A DNA stretch of 64,000 nucleotides from Trogon surrucura. Lineage: Eukaryota; Chordata; Aves; Trogoniformes; Trogonidae. Positions within the stretch are counted from its first letter, which is position 1, and every line of letters begins with the position of its first letter. This document shows, piece by piece, positions 23,972-38,200 of this stretch. The notes under the pieces are model-generated. The model saw nothing but the letters and a program-made list of their open reading frames with translations. It was not told where the DNA came from and ran no database searches. Location of the stretch: the NCBI GenBank assembly GCA_020746105.1, contig CM036635.1, forward strand, positions 10,186,001 to 10,250,000, in the 5' to 3' direction. The position numbers were made by a program, and so were the translations under genes.

Positions 23972-26900
23972 TACCTGCAGCTGTTGCTTTGGAGCAGGAC
24001 GATTAAAATTTCAGCAGCCAGGTCTCTCATCCCACCGCCGGGTCCTACAGGACCCTGACCCACAAACGCCCCGCGCGGGCCATTGGGTAGCTCAACAAAA
24101 GGAGCCACGGCTCCATATGGTTCGACTTAACATCAACTGATTGAAGGTATTTTGACTAGTTCTACAGTTAAATTACATGCACCTGTTACACACATTAGTA
24201 GCACCTACACGCTCCGCGAACACAAGGACGCCGGCCCGTGGATGCAGAACTCAAGAAGATTGCGTTTCACGTGTTTAGCACTGGAACAGAGTAGATTTAT
24301 TTATCGATTTCACAGTTTCCATGAAATAAACCGTTTACATTAAAATAATTCCACCTAATATGCCATAAAGATAACATTTAAATACTCTAATTTATACTTT
24401 TTTTTTTGTATATAAATTGTACTATTAGTTTTACGATCTGTGCAAAAATAATTTGTCGGCATCCAGATTGTGTTATGTATTTTCAGCTTTTCCAGGGCCA
24501 ATCCATGCGAATCCTGCCCTACTAACAGCTTGAATTTCAGCAATTAACCGTAACAAATAAAGCCGCTCTATCTAACATGTATAAACTTTTTTTGATGCAT
24601 TAATTATTGTTGCTCTGACAGCTGGTCACCAACACACATCCTTCTTTTCTGCCCAGAAAGAGGCTGGTCCTTTGGTTCACGCACTAGCCTGACACTGATT
24701 TAGCTTCGGTTTCAAGCCCATTTTGGGAAAATAGAGAGAAAAAAGGGCACCGTGAACACAAACACGATAAACAACGCATTGAGGGCACATCAGTACAGAA
24801 GACAGGACGCATTTCTAAAATTCTCTCTGCCTTTACGTTACTACAGAATTTGCAGGGAGACTGGAAACGTTTTATTGGTGCAAGTGATGCAGTCTAGGGG
24901 GAAGCCAAAAAAAAAAAGGGACAAGTTTCTGAGCACACCAGTGATCCTCCAGATCTGAAACAGATGCCGCCGCTCAGCTGAGCCGGGGCAGGGGAGGAGG
25001 TACTTTCTCTTCTGAGCCTAACGGGAAAAGTCAGCTCGCTGGCGAGAACGCCGGGGCCAGCACAGTAGTGCTCTGGAAGGCAGCTGAAGGATACAGGCAT
25101 TTCCTCCACCTAAACAATAAACATCCCAGAACGGGCACTAACAACCAAGGAAAAGACGGCGGCGACTTGAGAGAAAGTCTGATCTCGGAAGCAGAAGCCG
25201 TCCTTCGAGCCAGACAGACGGAACAAATTTTGGATCCCCGAGACAAGGGGTTAACCTCGAAATCTCCACGCTCAATCCTGCAGAGCCTCCCTCCATCCAT
25301 GCCGCAGTTGAACGTCATCTGGCTTCAGGACAGTGGTGTATAAAATCAATATTCCCACGTGTCAAAACCAGCACTTCAGTAATTTGAGCAGTAAAAGCAC
25401 GGAGCGCTCTCGCTAGGGCAAGGCTGCTGAAAGACTTCTGTCTTCTGCAGCAGCCTTGGGCTCACACCTCCCGCGGGGCTTTGCTTCAGCTCAACACAAA
25501 CTGCACAAGCTCAACCTACGTAAATCAGACCTTCTAGTGACATCCCCACAATGAGAACGTGGGGTATCTAAGCGTGCAACTCATATTTACCTTTAAAATA
25601 TAGGGCTCACGACACAGAAGCTACAGGTTTGAACAAATGCCTTTGCAAAACCGAAGAAACTCGGGGTCCTCCAAAACAGGGTTTCCCAACGGGGTTAGCT
25701 GGAACTCACATCAACAAACCAACAGGAAGGGCCAAAAACAAGGATCTTACCGAGATCATCGTTCTGAAGGGTCTCCCTGGGTCACAAGCGCCACATGCAC
25801 GAGGCTGGCGGGCACTGTCAGCAATCCTGTCCTAGACGATGGCATCCCTTCCAAAAGACGCTATTTCTTTTTCTTAGCACGAAGAGGGGGCGGTGGTGGT
25901 TGCAGTGACCCTGCCCTGATGCCAGCAGTTCAAACAGGACGATTCCACCTCAGAACGACAGCTAATGTCCGTCACAGTAGTCAGATCTCAAGAAATTGTT
26001 TCACCCAAGAACTGTACGTGTTCAGATGGACAGACTGCTCGGCTTTCCTAGCAAGCTGTTCCGAACTTTCAGGCTGCAACATGATGGTGAAGAATAACAG
26101 AAGCACCTTAAAATACCAGGTGAGGAGATATCAAGTGAGAGGCAGAGGCCAGTACACATGGACAAACGTAAATGCTATTTTCCCTTAGAAAAGACATCAC
26201 AGGGTAGGAATAGATAGGTCTATGAAAGAGTAAGTCACTCCTCAGAACTGATTTTAAAAATAAAAGAAAAACAAAAGCTAGAGGTACCTTGCCAGAGATA
26301 GTTAATTGCTTTGATTGATTACTGTCCCAAGAGGTCTTGTTTATTTATGTCAGGGACTTGATTAATCAAATTTACTGTTCTCAGTCCTGCTCCTAAGCAG
26401 AGTGTGTGCATGCGTGTACACACGCACGTGCCTCTTGACGGAGAGCTGCTGCTCTGCACGTATGTCAACACAGTATAAATCCCTCCCATACCCTTCCACA
26501 GCCTCTCTGTTCCTTCAGGGAAGGCAGTTTGGGTCCCCCTTTGTCAAGGAGAAGCTCAGCACCTACCAAAGAAAAGGCAAAGGCAAGCATGGGTACAGAA
26601 CAGCTACCATGTAGGAGAACCAAGATGGAGCAGCTTTCTTCAGCCTGGAAAAGTGCAAGTGAAGGAGATTACGAGAGACATCTATAAAATCACAAACAGC
26701 ATGGAAAGCCAACAGGAATGAGTGGTCGTCGCCTCTCCCAATGCTCAGAAAGGAAACCGGACAAATCCATGGGGGAGAGTTTGCAGAGATACAAAGGCAC
26801 CATCATCGTTTCAAGGAGTCCCTGACACAACTTGCTGGAGAATCTTCTGGAGACTCATCTCTTCATGTCTGTCCTCATCTTAACCTTAAATATCTATTGC

Positions 26901-27040
26901 CATGTACTTTTGCTATGGATTTTCACTTGCTGAAGCAAAATCCCCTTTTTCCATCTCCACTCTAAACAAGTGTGGCCGGGAGAGCCCAAGGGGCAACGGA
27001 AAGGAGAAGGAAACTCAACAGTGAAAAAAATAGGGAAGAA

Positions 27041-27191
27041 CTGGAGGCCCATCCCTGGAGGTGTTCAAGGTCAGGTTGGACGGGGCTTGGAGCAACCTGG
27101 GCTGGTGGGAGAGAGGTGTCCCTGCCCAGGGCAGGGGGGCTGGAACTAGATGATCTTCAAGGTCCCTTCCAACCCCAACCATTCTATGAAT
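27041..27191 (+). mobile_element. CR1 LINE 3' fragment
   Basis: About 150 bp of CR1 3' end in plus orientation. It has the characteristic run from CATCCCTGGAGGTGTTCAAG through GGGCTTGGAGCAACCTGG and GGTCCCTTCCAACCCC, and ends in the terminal ATTCTATGAAT motif. It is heavily 5'-truncated. Confidence 0.93.
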
Positions 27192-30100
27192 CCTGCTGAA
27201 GAAAGTATCCTTTGGTCAGACAGCCCTTTAGCCCGACCCGAGATGGACTTTCTTATGGGAGATACTAAGAAGTTAAAGCTTGCTTGTGATTTAAAACAAG
27301 CAGGGAAGGCTTCTTTTCAGTTATTTATGGAAGTGCTGTTTACGCTCAGCCCCGAAAAGTTGCACTTCCCCACGTTTTTCTCAGGGCACTTTGAGCAAAC
27401 CAGCCCCACCGCCTGCCGTGTCCCATCGGCGACGATGACAGATCCTTCAGGGATGCTCTGCAGGCCCTGCAGTCAATGCTAGTGACACCTCGAGCCATAA
27501 AAATAGACTTAGGGGCATCTCTTGGAACACTCTGCATCCCAGCAGCACAACCCTGTCTGAAGAGCTCTGCAGCCTGCGATCTTCGAGCCTGCCCTCCAGT
27601 GTAAAAACGCATCCATAAATAAGTCAGAACCCATCACAATTAGGCCACTTTCAGCATCCAAGATCATAATCCAAATCAAAGAGATGATTTACTCCGAAGA
27701 TTTCAAGTGACATCTGCTGACATAAAAATATAGTTTGCAAAAAGATTGTAAAAAGATGACTCCGTTATTACCAATAACTTTTACATCTGTCATTAATTTT
27801 CACTAGGTTTTATCTGCTTTCCGAGTCTGCATTCAATTTCACATTGACTTGTGTTTTATTACAATCCCAATGCGGATCCCATCAACCAAAAAGACTAATA
27901 ATTGCCTATGAAATGCCTCTGAAATGCAGCAAATAGCAAGGATATTGTTTCCCTTTACTTAGCAAAGCATAGGGTCTTCAGCAACCGGGAAAACAAAAAA
28001 AAAAGGAGCGTCGATAGCGTTTAAACTGTCTCTTTCCAGGATGTAAATATGAATGCACAACCCAGAATTTTCCCCCAAATCTGGAAAGGGTTAATTAAGT
28101 TACACTTCTTGAACTGGTTAGTGCATGACGTTGAAATGGCACAGAAACGCTTTCTGGCACGGCGTGCCCCAGACAAACTTCCCCCAGTGACCATAATTTA
28201 AGGCTACTTTTTAAAGAGCCTTTGAAAGCTCAGCGCTACAGAGAACTGCCGAGGCCTGTAACAGAATCTCTCGTGCCTTCCTCCCCTGAAAATACACCCA
28301 ACTCCAAAGTAGACATTTAACACCCTAGGGTCCTACCTGTCTTTAAGGAATTTTTATGAAGTCGATGGCTACCTCGGGCTTTTTGAGTACTTTGTAGTAA
28401 GACATCAATGGCATGTACAGAGATATTCCTTTGATCATTACACCATTGGAAAAAAAAAAAAAAAAAAAGAAAACAACCCCCCTAAATCTTCACCATGTAA
28501 ATTTACGCTCGGGACTCAGCGACGTAAGAACCATCATACTGCAAAACCACAAACGGCATCATCCCATTCAGTCGTCGTATTCTCGCTCATGCGCGAGCCT
28601 TTGATATTCCCAGGGATGAAAAATGAACACACCTTGTCCCAGAGAGGATCTGTGAACAAAGGCTTTTTTAATTTTGGTTTTCCTACTGAAGAGCAAGAAA
28701 TCAAAAGTTAAAGGGGGGAATCAATAGCTGAGCCAATTTTTAACCAAAACCAACCGCAAGCGATTGAGACAGAGATTTTTCTCTTTTGTAATTTCTAGCA
28801 ACGCATTTCGAAACTTTTTTTACTATTCTGTTTTTCAGGTCAGAATGCAAAGTGCGATTAACACGAGGCAGAATTTAAACTGTCTTCATTTACTGAAGAC
28901 ACAGTGCCGTGTTCCTCTGGCTGTGTAATGAAAAGCCTCGCCGAAAAAAAAATAAATTAAAGTTAGAGAAGTTTTATTTTAAGGGCTGCTCTTGAAAAGC
29001 AAGAGGATGTGAACATCTGTGAAAAACAAGTGCAGAAAGAAGACTAAGATATGCAGATAAATCATTAGTTATATGAAGATATGAAACAGGCACCCAAAGA
29101 ATGGCATAAAATGTAAATGAACTTTGGGATCTGGTCTCTTAATTTGACAGCTGTTTGACAACTGCAAAATGGAAAACTGACCTCAGACAACTGTGTATAA
29201 ATGAGACTATTAAGCAGAAGAATTTCACATGGAATGATACAATATACACTGCAGTAACTCCTCACATGGGAATAGATAAATGCAGACTGGAATTTTTATT
29301 GTCTTTGAAGGTGGCGATGTTAAGAAGACTTAAATTTCACAAAGAGGAGCTGTACGCTACATTTTCACAATTAATGCCGCTTTCTGAAATAGAACGACTG
29401 TCGCCCACAGAAGTACACTCACGCATAATTCGCAGGCATTTAAGAAAAAAAAAGGAAAAAAAAAAAAAAAAAGTACCCAATGAAGCAGCTCTGGAGACAC
29501 AGAAGGAAACGTCTTCTGCATCGGGGTTGCAAATCTGAGACCAGCAAAAATATACGGTGGCCAGGGCACGGGATAGCTTGTTTAAGGGTTTCTTTGGAAG
29601 TTATGGGTAGTCACAATTACACATGGAAATATGTATCACCAACGCAGCACCAGAAGAGACACTGATCCGTGCAGAGAGTGGCTTAAGGAAATATTCTGCG
29701 ATTTTGGCCTCTATGGAAAGACTTTGTTGGAAAGAGGGGCGAGGCAGCAAGGGGGAAACTTCTACCACGCCTGCCTGAAGCACAGTTTAAATCTGATACT
29801 CTCATTGGTGGCAGAGAATTAAATAGAAAACAGGGAGAAAGCCTACTTTTAGATGTAACCGACCATTTCTACTCGTAGTTCTGCTCCAGATCCCACTGAA
29901 AAGGGCAGGTCTTTGAAGAGCTCCCCGAAGCACCACTACTCCACGTTCTCTAGCAAAGCAAAGAGTCAGTTGTGATAAAGAGGCTTCATTCCAAAGCAGT
30001 CAAGCGCTTGGCTGTGTCTTTTATTGCTCTCTTTGGGACAAATACTGAAAATCAGCCTTCCCTACCGTTGTTTTTAACCACAAAAAACCCCACCGAGGTT

Positions 30101-33100
30101 GCACAACCTGCAACAGAAGAGACAAAAACACCCACCCAAGCACTTGTGGTGAAATCCAAACTTAAAAAGAAAGGTTTCAGCTCTCTAAGTACACAAGGTT
30201 AAAGTAACAGCAACAGAAGCAAAGCAACTTTTGAGGGTCTAGTGAAACCAACACTTGGAATTTGGGATAGAGGAGTGATTTGCCGTGCAGATCCTTTAAT
30301 TTTCAGCGGCAGTCGGCGGGGGGTGCCAGTTGGGTTTTCTGATTGTTGGTGATGGTGTGGGGTTTTTTTTTGTCTCAACGTCTTCCAATTTGTTAGCACT
30401 TTTTGAAAGGACATTGAGAAATAAACAAAGCAAATCCCAAAAGACGTAAAAGAAGACACGAGCACCTTTGTCAGCCAAACCTCTTGCAGCAAGGTGTCCC
30501 GCTGGAACCACACGCTGCCTGACCAACAGGCTCCTTTTGTTCATTTTTAACTGGCCTTTTGCTGAACGCTCTCATTCTTGTTTTCACCTACTTCAGTAAA
30601 TAACCGTTTCCTAAACATCTTTTCCCTGCCAGCTGTGCTTTTACACACCTTCACCATACTCTGCCTCACTCACCTACTTAATGCTCTTTGGTAACTAATT
30701 ATGGCACTGTATTAACACCACGGAACGATCCTGGCATCAAACCAGCTCTTGGAGTCCAAGCTGACTAATCTCCAGATACGACCAGAGTCACGGAACCACA
30801 TCTGCGTGACGCCTTGAGGAACGTTTGTGCTTTATAGGTTATCCATTTTCTCTGACTCCAGCAGTACTTCTCATAAAATACTTCAACTCTCCCTACAAAA
30901 CCTCCCCACTCATAAGCCTCTACATCACCTCTTGGCCCTACTTCAAAAGAAACTTTGGAAACATCCAGATCAGGAGGGAGTTAAAGTCAACCGTCATCTT
31001 GCAGAGGAGGCACGAATGATTCCCACCAGGACTGGTCCTCGCTCGAAAGACTTTCATCAGGGATGAAGAATGTGAACCCAACATACAGATCTGAGTTCAA
31101 GGTTTGCCCATGACAGCTGAACCTCTGCCAGGTGATATTCCATCGGTGTTCCTTCCACACGCTGCTCTGGCTACTTACTTCACAGGAGCTTTTCTTGGAG
31201 GGAGAAAAACTTAACTGAGCAGAGCGAGCCTGGAGGGAGCAGGGGCAGTCTCTGTCCCACGCGCTCCCGCGGTTGGGAAGCTGCAGAAAACGAGGGCAGA
31301 AAGGTTTTGGGCAGCGAGTTAACCACGGCGGAGCCCTCCGCTTCGCTCGCTGCAACTTGGTTTTCTATTTCCAGTTCAGTCCTCTCGCTGTCTAAGACCA
31401 TTTGAGATAACCATTTTTATGCAGGATGCCCTTCAAAGACAATATTTTGCTTTTATTGCTCTTTAATAAACACCAGGCATTCCAAGTCTTAATGCATCTT
31501 GTAAAAGATTATTATTTTTAAAAGTATCTAATTTCAGGACATAAAAATGAGTTTGAAGCTGACCTATTCAGCCTGCTTTCAAAAGCCATCACCTTTATGA
31601 TGGTCTCTGAAGTTAAAACAGATTGTCATGTCTCTGTTAGGAGCATCAACATAAATCTCGACTGTAATAAGAAACAAGTCTTAAAAGGAGGATTACAGGG
31701 ACAGATTTTCATCTTCTAGAAGTCTGTTTTACTTCAAAAATTTACATAATCTATACAGATCCAGACAGAGTTAGCCTTTAGTGACCTGAGAAATACCAAA
31801 CCTCAGAGATTTGCAAACATGTTTGGTTTAAAGTCAAAGCTTATATTATTAAGCTGCTACAATTCTTCCATCTCCATCCACGTGTCTCCTTTTATTTCTT
31901 GTCCTAGTTTAATGATACTTCCAACATGCCTTGTGCTTTTTAATCTTGGATGATGCACCTAATGATTCTGCTATTGAAAACTAACCTCCTCCTTCAGTTT
32001 CCACACATCTCATAAAAAACAGAAGAAATGGATTACTGCCCAGGGCTGTGGTTTACTCGTTCATTAAACAGCTTACGCTTAGAATCCTCTTAAAAAGTCA
32101 CTTAGTGGGAAATGCTATTCGACACTACAAATAAAAAAAAGTTAAAAGAATTTATTACAGCTTTCTGTTCACACCGGTGTTATAATCTTCCTGGGGATAC
32201 TGCTGAATCTTTGGTGCCACTTCCCACCAGAATCCAAGGAATTATGGAGCAATATTTATATTCTACACCTTCACAAGGAACCTTGTTAGGTGCCCACCTA
32301 CTTAAAGCCTGACAAATTCTCAAACAAACAAAAAAAAAAAATCTACCTGTCAGCAACTGTGGGTTGAAGAGATCTTCTGAGGACAACTCACAAATGGCCC
32401 AAGAGTTGGCAACACGGGTATCGCACATGCTACGCGTGCTCGCCCCACCATAAGTTGGGCACATCATGCACTGGAAACGTCTGGCGCAGCAGAGACACCT
32501 CCGCGAGTCGAGAGACATACCCTGCTCCAACCCACGCGTGGGCAGAAATAGAGGGGAAAAAATTACAAAGCATTTTATGAGTAACAATTTTAATCGGCAT
32601 AACTCAACTCTCAAGGACTATCTTGCTTCTTCTAAGGTACGACGTGTGGATTTTCAGTGACGACTAAGTAACCTCAGCAACAAACACAAGCTTTGACAAT
32701 TCTTAATACTTCCTTCAGCACTTCCGAGGTTCAGTTAAGTTGCATCCAGAAGGAAGATGGATGGGTTTTTCCATGCTTAATGCAGCTCGTTTCCATTCAA
32801 GACTACATCTCTCATGACAGTAACTACTTTCTTTGATTTCTACGGTCTAATCAACTCGTTTTTCAATCTTCCGTCTGTGCTCCCCTGAAAAACTAAAGTA
32901 TGTGACTCAGAGAAGTGGTTTGGATTCTAAAGTTAAATAAACCCACACACTTTCACACTCTGTAACTTCCCAGATTGCAAAATCTGCAGGATCATTACTT
33001 TCTTACGCTGGAAAATCACTGGACTCGCAAAACACCGTTGCTATACAGATATTAAATAATAAAATTCTGCACTGCCACCACAGATATGAAGGGAAGGATT

Positions 33101-34621
33101 CTCCGTGACTTGAATCACCCATGATCTGCAGACTCTACTTCAACGACCTGTTACGGTGCCTTCGAAAATTCAACGTTTCAGTGCCACAGCACTGACACGG
33201 GAGCCGCTGACTGCTATTACATCTGACGGGGAGTTTTCAAAACTGGAACTAAACCCACCTAATGGTGCATCACTTCTGCCGGAGAGCGGCTTTAGCACGC
33301 TCCTGGTGACCTGCTACCCTGACAACCCTAGAGGTGCTTTTCCTACAAACTACTCATGGAGCTTGAAGGTGAAATCAAAAGAATTATGTCACTGTGATAT
33401 CTGTGCCAAACGACCAGGACAGTTAAATTCTATGTAAAGATAACAAAAAACCCCCAAAACATCAACATGATGAATGAAAGAAGAGTAGAAATAATTAAGC
33501 ATTTCATATTACACCGTCATCAGACTTCCCAGTATTAGATACTGCAGGGGCAACAGAGACACCCCCCCAAACCCCCCCCGACAGATGCAAGCGCATCTGT
33601 TTACAGCAGATCCCTACAAAAACATGAACTACGGTTACTCTGAACCTCCCCCCATGAAAAGTCCCTCAAAACCATGAGTTTTGCTGCTAATAAAACAGCG
33701 CATGTCTTCAAGCCCACCGTCACAGCAGTCCTACTCTGCTGCAACAGAGAAAGAGAGGATCCCCTTGGGACACCCGCCTGCCCAAAATCCACTCCCGAGC
33801 TCCGGCAGATCAGGTCAGCAGAAAGCAGGCTTGGCTGTAAAATCTTAAAGCTTTGGAAAAAAATAAGTCAAAAGCCACATAAGGTCAATTAACACCTTGG
33901 AGCCCGTGCACACCAGAGCACTACGAGTCCTTGCCCCAGCCCTACTTGTTCTTGCCAGCGGGAGCTGCAGAGCAGGGTCAGCACTCGGCGGACTGGCTCC
34001 ACTCCTCGGGGCCGCAGTGGTTGATGAGCGGAGCGTGTTACAAAGCCAAAGCAGAGTAAAACTTTGTGTGAACAGCAACAACAGGCACACAAAATTAAAG
34101 AGGACTTTCACTTACTGCACACAATTCCTAGACACCGCTATGAAGACAGCAGAATCGCAACTCGTGGCATTTACGTAGTTTTTTTTAAACAATGCCAATT
34201 TGAAGAGAAAACCCTAAAATGATTCAAAGGGAAAGGGATTGTCAGAGTGCTCTGGGTTTGTGTTTCAATGAGTTATTCCCTGAAGAAATGGTGTTGGTAG
34301 GCTGTTTCAGGGAACCGGGAAATAATTTTCCTTAACCCCTGAGAGCCACACTTCACAGCGCACTCGTTATTTCTCACACAGCACAATACACAAGGTACCC
34401 GATTACCAGATTTGAAACTGTCAGGAGTCTAACTCAGGGCAATAAACAGGATGAATATAACATCATTTAAATTGGAAACAGAAAAATGACATTTCACTAA
34501 TTATCCATTGAGGTTAGCACTTAATACGTGCATTGGCGAAGAAATTCTCAATTATTTGGAAAATGTCAAAACACAAAGACTCACACGCACACATAAAAAA
34601 AAAATCAACCAGCTATTTTTA

Positions 34622-34641
34622 CCTTTCTAAGCTTAGAAAGG
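34622..34641. repeat. Perfect 20 bp palindrome
   Basis: CCTTTCTAAGCTTAGAAAGG is its own reverse complement, with no loop. It could form a cruciform or bind a dimeric factor, but no function is evident. Confidence 0.97.
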
Positions 34642-35151
34642 CAATACCCCTATGGATCAAAAGGCCAGATAAATCTTATTAAGTACTAGGTTTTCCCTTT
34701 TGTCTAGTGCTTTCTCCACATTCCATCATTTCAGCCCTTTGAAATTCTTGGTTCTGCCTGTGATCAGAGTTTCCAGGGGAAATCTGGCATCGGATCTAAA
34801 GGGAACCCCACACCACTCAAGTATTCCTGACAATTAATCATTTGGTAAATTATTTCTTTCTCTTCCCCCACCTCACTTGCCCCCAGTCCTTCCAGAGGAC
34901 CTTGGAGCGTGGTGCTGATGAGACAAAACTTCCAGCAGCAGAGAAACGCCTCGTCTTGAGGATTCACGTACGCACAAAAGTTGATCAGTTCCTGCATTCA
35001 CCCCCTGAAAGTTCTTGTCACTCAGAAATAGCAGTCTGACGGACAACAGGAAATTTCTCTGTATTCACTCTCAGACCGTATCTATCACCAAAGCCAACGT
35101 GGATGAAAGGAGAAAGAGAACACAGGACCACAGGGCTGCTTCCCTTGCACT

Positions 35152-35215
35152 GCACAGAATAATACAAGTGTTTAGGTTGGAAAAAGCCTTTAAGATCGTA
35201 AAACTCCATCTCCCA
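35152..35215 (-). repeat. Short decayed CR1 remnant
   Basis: CACAGAATAATACAAGTGTTTAGGTTGGAAAAAGCCTTTAAGATCGT resembles the reverse complement of a CR1 3' end (CACAGAATCATAGAATGGTTTGGGTTGGAA...). Only about 60 bp can be matched; the flank soon stops looking like CR1. Confidence 0.75.
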
Positions 35216-38200
35216 TCCCACCTCCTTTCTGGGATGACACAAGCTGCTCATCAGCAAACACAACCAGGGGGATATAAAGTGTGTGCCCAACACTGACACT
35301 GACTGCCCGACTCACTAAATAGCAAACAACGGGACTTACCGACGTTGTGCATCCGAAAAAACAAATTTCTTTATCAAATCAGGAAGCATGACGATCCATA
35401 AAGAAGGGGCACAACATTAAACAGCATGTTTCATCCAGCCTTCATGGATTTTTTTGGTCAGATTTTAATATGTATGAAACGTGATGTAAGAGAAGGAACC
35501 AAATCAAAACATCTTGATTTGAGCTCCTCTAAAATCTGAAGGTTTATGTGAATAACAAATGCCACAGAGGGAGACAAAGTAGCAAAAAAGGATGATGTTT
35601 GTATCTATTTTCATTGTCTTTGGTGACTGGGGTCTACGTACCCCTCCCTCCAGGGCTATGGGAAGCCACCCACTCTTCCCAAGGTTCTTCACGCACCACT
35701 CCCACCCAACACGCTTACGAGGAAGGACAATTTCTTCTGACAACCACATGCATTAATTCATAATATCTTTCCAAGATCCTTCATCAAGTTTCAGTTGTAG
35801 GTCAAATAATATATGGTTTGCAACGATACTCTCTGCATTTAAAATTTATCGGTCCCTCATTAGTGCTCATCACCAAATACCCTTTCACGAGCTGAGCCGT
35901 TCCGACTCGGGATCGAGGATCCCTACGTGCTAACCTGAGCTAACCGTCGCAATTACGAGTCATCTGACAGAGCTGTAAGTCATGATCTTCAACGACCACT
36001 AATGAAGGTTGCCTCGCCGTTAAAATATGAGAGCAGCATATATCAGCCCACTTTCGAGCACAAGATAGACTTCCTCCCAGTGCTGCACTTCTCTTGTATT
36101 TATTATATACTGTAAATTACATCACAGGCTGCCTCCAACACTGACGGTCCCATGCTCCAGAGTTAAACACCAGGTTTTAATAACTCCTCCTGCTAATCTT
36201 TTGATCGTGGGTGGGGGGGAAGCAGATGAAAGGCCGGGCTGCCTGCTCCGTCAAAACAACGGGGACTTCAGAGGGAGCCAGAGATGCATCAGGTGTTCAT
36301 GGCAAATGAAGAGGCGCGGGTGCAGGCGGAGGGGAGAGCTCTCGTCTCCAGCCCAACTCGGGGAAGCGCTCGCCTGCGGGCCAGGATGCAGGCAGGAAGG
36401 GAAAGGTGCCGTTAGCCAGGCATGAAATGGTTTGATCCGGCAACCCAAAGCCTTGGCAAGTCATTTTACGCTCATTCTATGTCACTTCAACCTGAGCGTT
36501 CAAGGATTTGATTTTTCCAACACTCTGCCCGCAGCAAAACTCGCTGACATTTAAAAGCGGCTCTCGTTCAAACGCGGCAGTGTAGTAATCTGACAAGGGA
36601 AGAAGCAAAAAAAAACCATATTTTTTTTCAAAGCTTTTAAAAAGTGGACAAGGCAGAACTTCGAGGAGATTACTTGGGGAAAACCTCCTGCCTCGAGTGG
36701 AGGTGGCCTGGCTCATCTGACAGAGGTCACATCCTCCAGCCCAGGCCTGCAAGAGAATATATCAGTAACACCAGCATCAGAATAAAAAGTTCTCACTGTG
36801 TGCCTTCAGACATTCAATAAAACCCGTATTTGGTAGGAATAGTGTAAGCACAATGAGATAAAAAAAAAAAACCACAACAAAAACCCCACACTTGGTTTGA
36901 GGGAATACAGAAAGAACTATTGTTGTTCTTTTTTGTGTTGAATTTCTTCACCAGGAAATAAAGAGAAAGGGGTGTGAGGGACTGCCAGACTCCTGCTATT
37001 TTTCTTTTCCACTTCTTCAATAATCCAAACACCTATCGCTAACCACCACTTTCTACACACTAATTTAACCCTTGCTTTGTTTTTCCCTGTTGCCTCAATC
37101 CTCAGAACAGATGTCTCTACAGAGTTGCACTCTCTGAAAGGAACACAACTACTCACGTCCCACCACTTCCCGTTATTTTTCACAGCCACAGAAAGCAAAC
37201 CACTTATTTGGGGTCTAGGAGTCCAACGTGAACCATTTTTGTTTCTAAGATCAAAAACTCTGTATTAAACATCTCTCAGATGCAGAAACTGAGAAACAAG
37301 CAGTATTGCAAGGCCTCTCACCAAGCTAAAACCAGAATATTTGTAAGATTTACCGCAACAAAAGAAGAAACAAGAAAAAAAAAAACAAACCTGCTTACAG
37401 GAATGGTGGGATCCAACCACATACAAACCTCTCAAGTTCCTTCTCATTCATAAAATCTCCTTGACGGAGAAAGGGGCAACAGGGGAAAAATGGTTAATAC
37501 TTAAACACTATTTCAGACACTCTGGGTCATTCACATAAAATCCTCATCGCTTCTGCCTGACAACCCCGAAATAAACCGTGAAGTCAGTAAGGGGAAGACT
37601 CTGCTCTGCCATGGAAGTCGGCAGCACATCTCCTAACCACCCTTCTCCCCGCCATGCGGGTGTTCACAATAACTAATTCCTCCTGTGTTTTCTCCCCTCC
37701 TTCAAAAATGAATTCCAACTTTCACGGCCCCAGCAAGCTGAAACAGTTACAGCCAGTGTGTCTTGGGAGAGCAACAAGGTGTTGGGGCTTCTGGCAATCA
37801 CCACGACACACTCTATCATAACATTTACTTCAAAATTCAAAAAAACCAACCCCTCAAACGTACTTTTTCCTGCTCCTTTTACGACCTTAACCATCAGGCA
37901 GTTCACAGAGCTACAAAATACACAACAGACATCACCTCGTTCCAGCTGAGCGCAGGAGCACGAGCGCACCAGCACGACTCCAGCTGGTGATGGTGTCGCT
38001 TGGCCATTCTGGCCCGAACGGCTTTATCAGAAGCGGATCCGTTCTCCTGATTTATTCCCCGGGATTGCCGAGTAACCCAGATTTGCAAAAACACCCGATA
38101 ATCGGCACGGCGAACCACAGCTTCGTCAAGCGGCAAGGGAGGCACGATGAAGATTGCAAAATGTTCCTGGGTTTGTAAGCTCCCATCGGCCTTTCTCTAG

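Noticed and set aside
25637-26188. 183-codon plus-strand frame, and on the opposite strand a proline run followed by LRAKKKK and a stop
   Set aside because: The proline run comes from a (GGT/GGC)-rich patch. The minus frame is closed by a stop just upstream and has no good acceptor; no recognisable protein.
29155-29538. 127-codon plus-strand frame with a lysine-rich tail
   Set aside because: It opens at TTG, and the lysine run is a simple A-rich repeat. The middle looks mildly protein-like, but no acceptor, family match or start codon context supports a gene.
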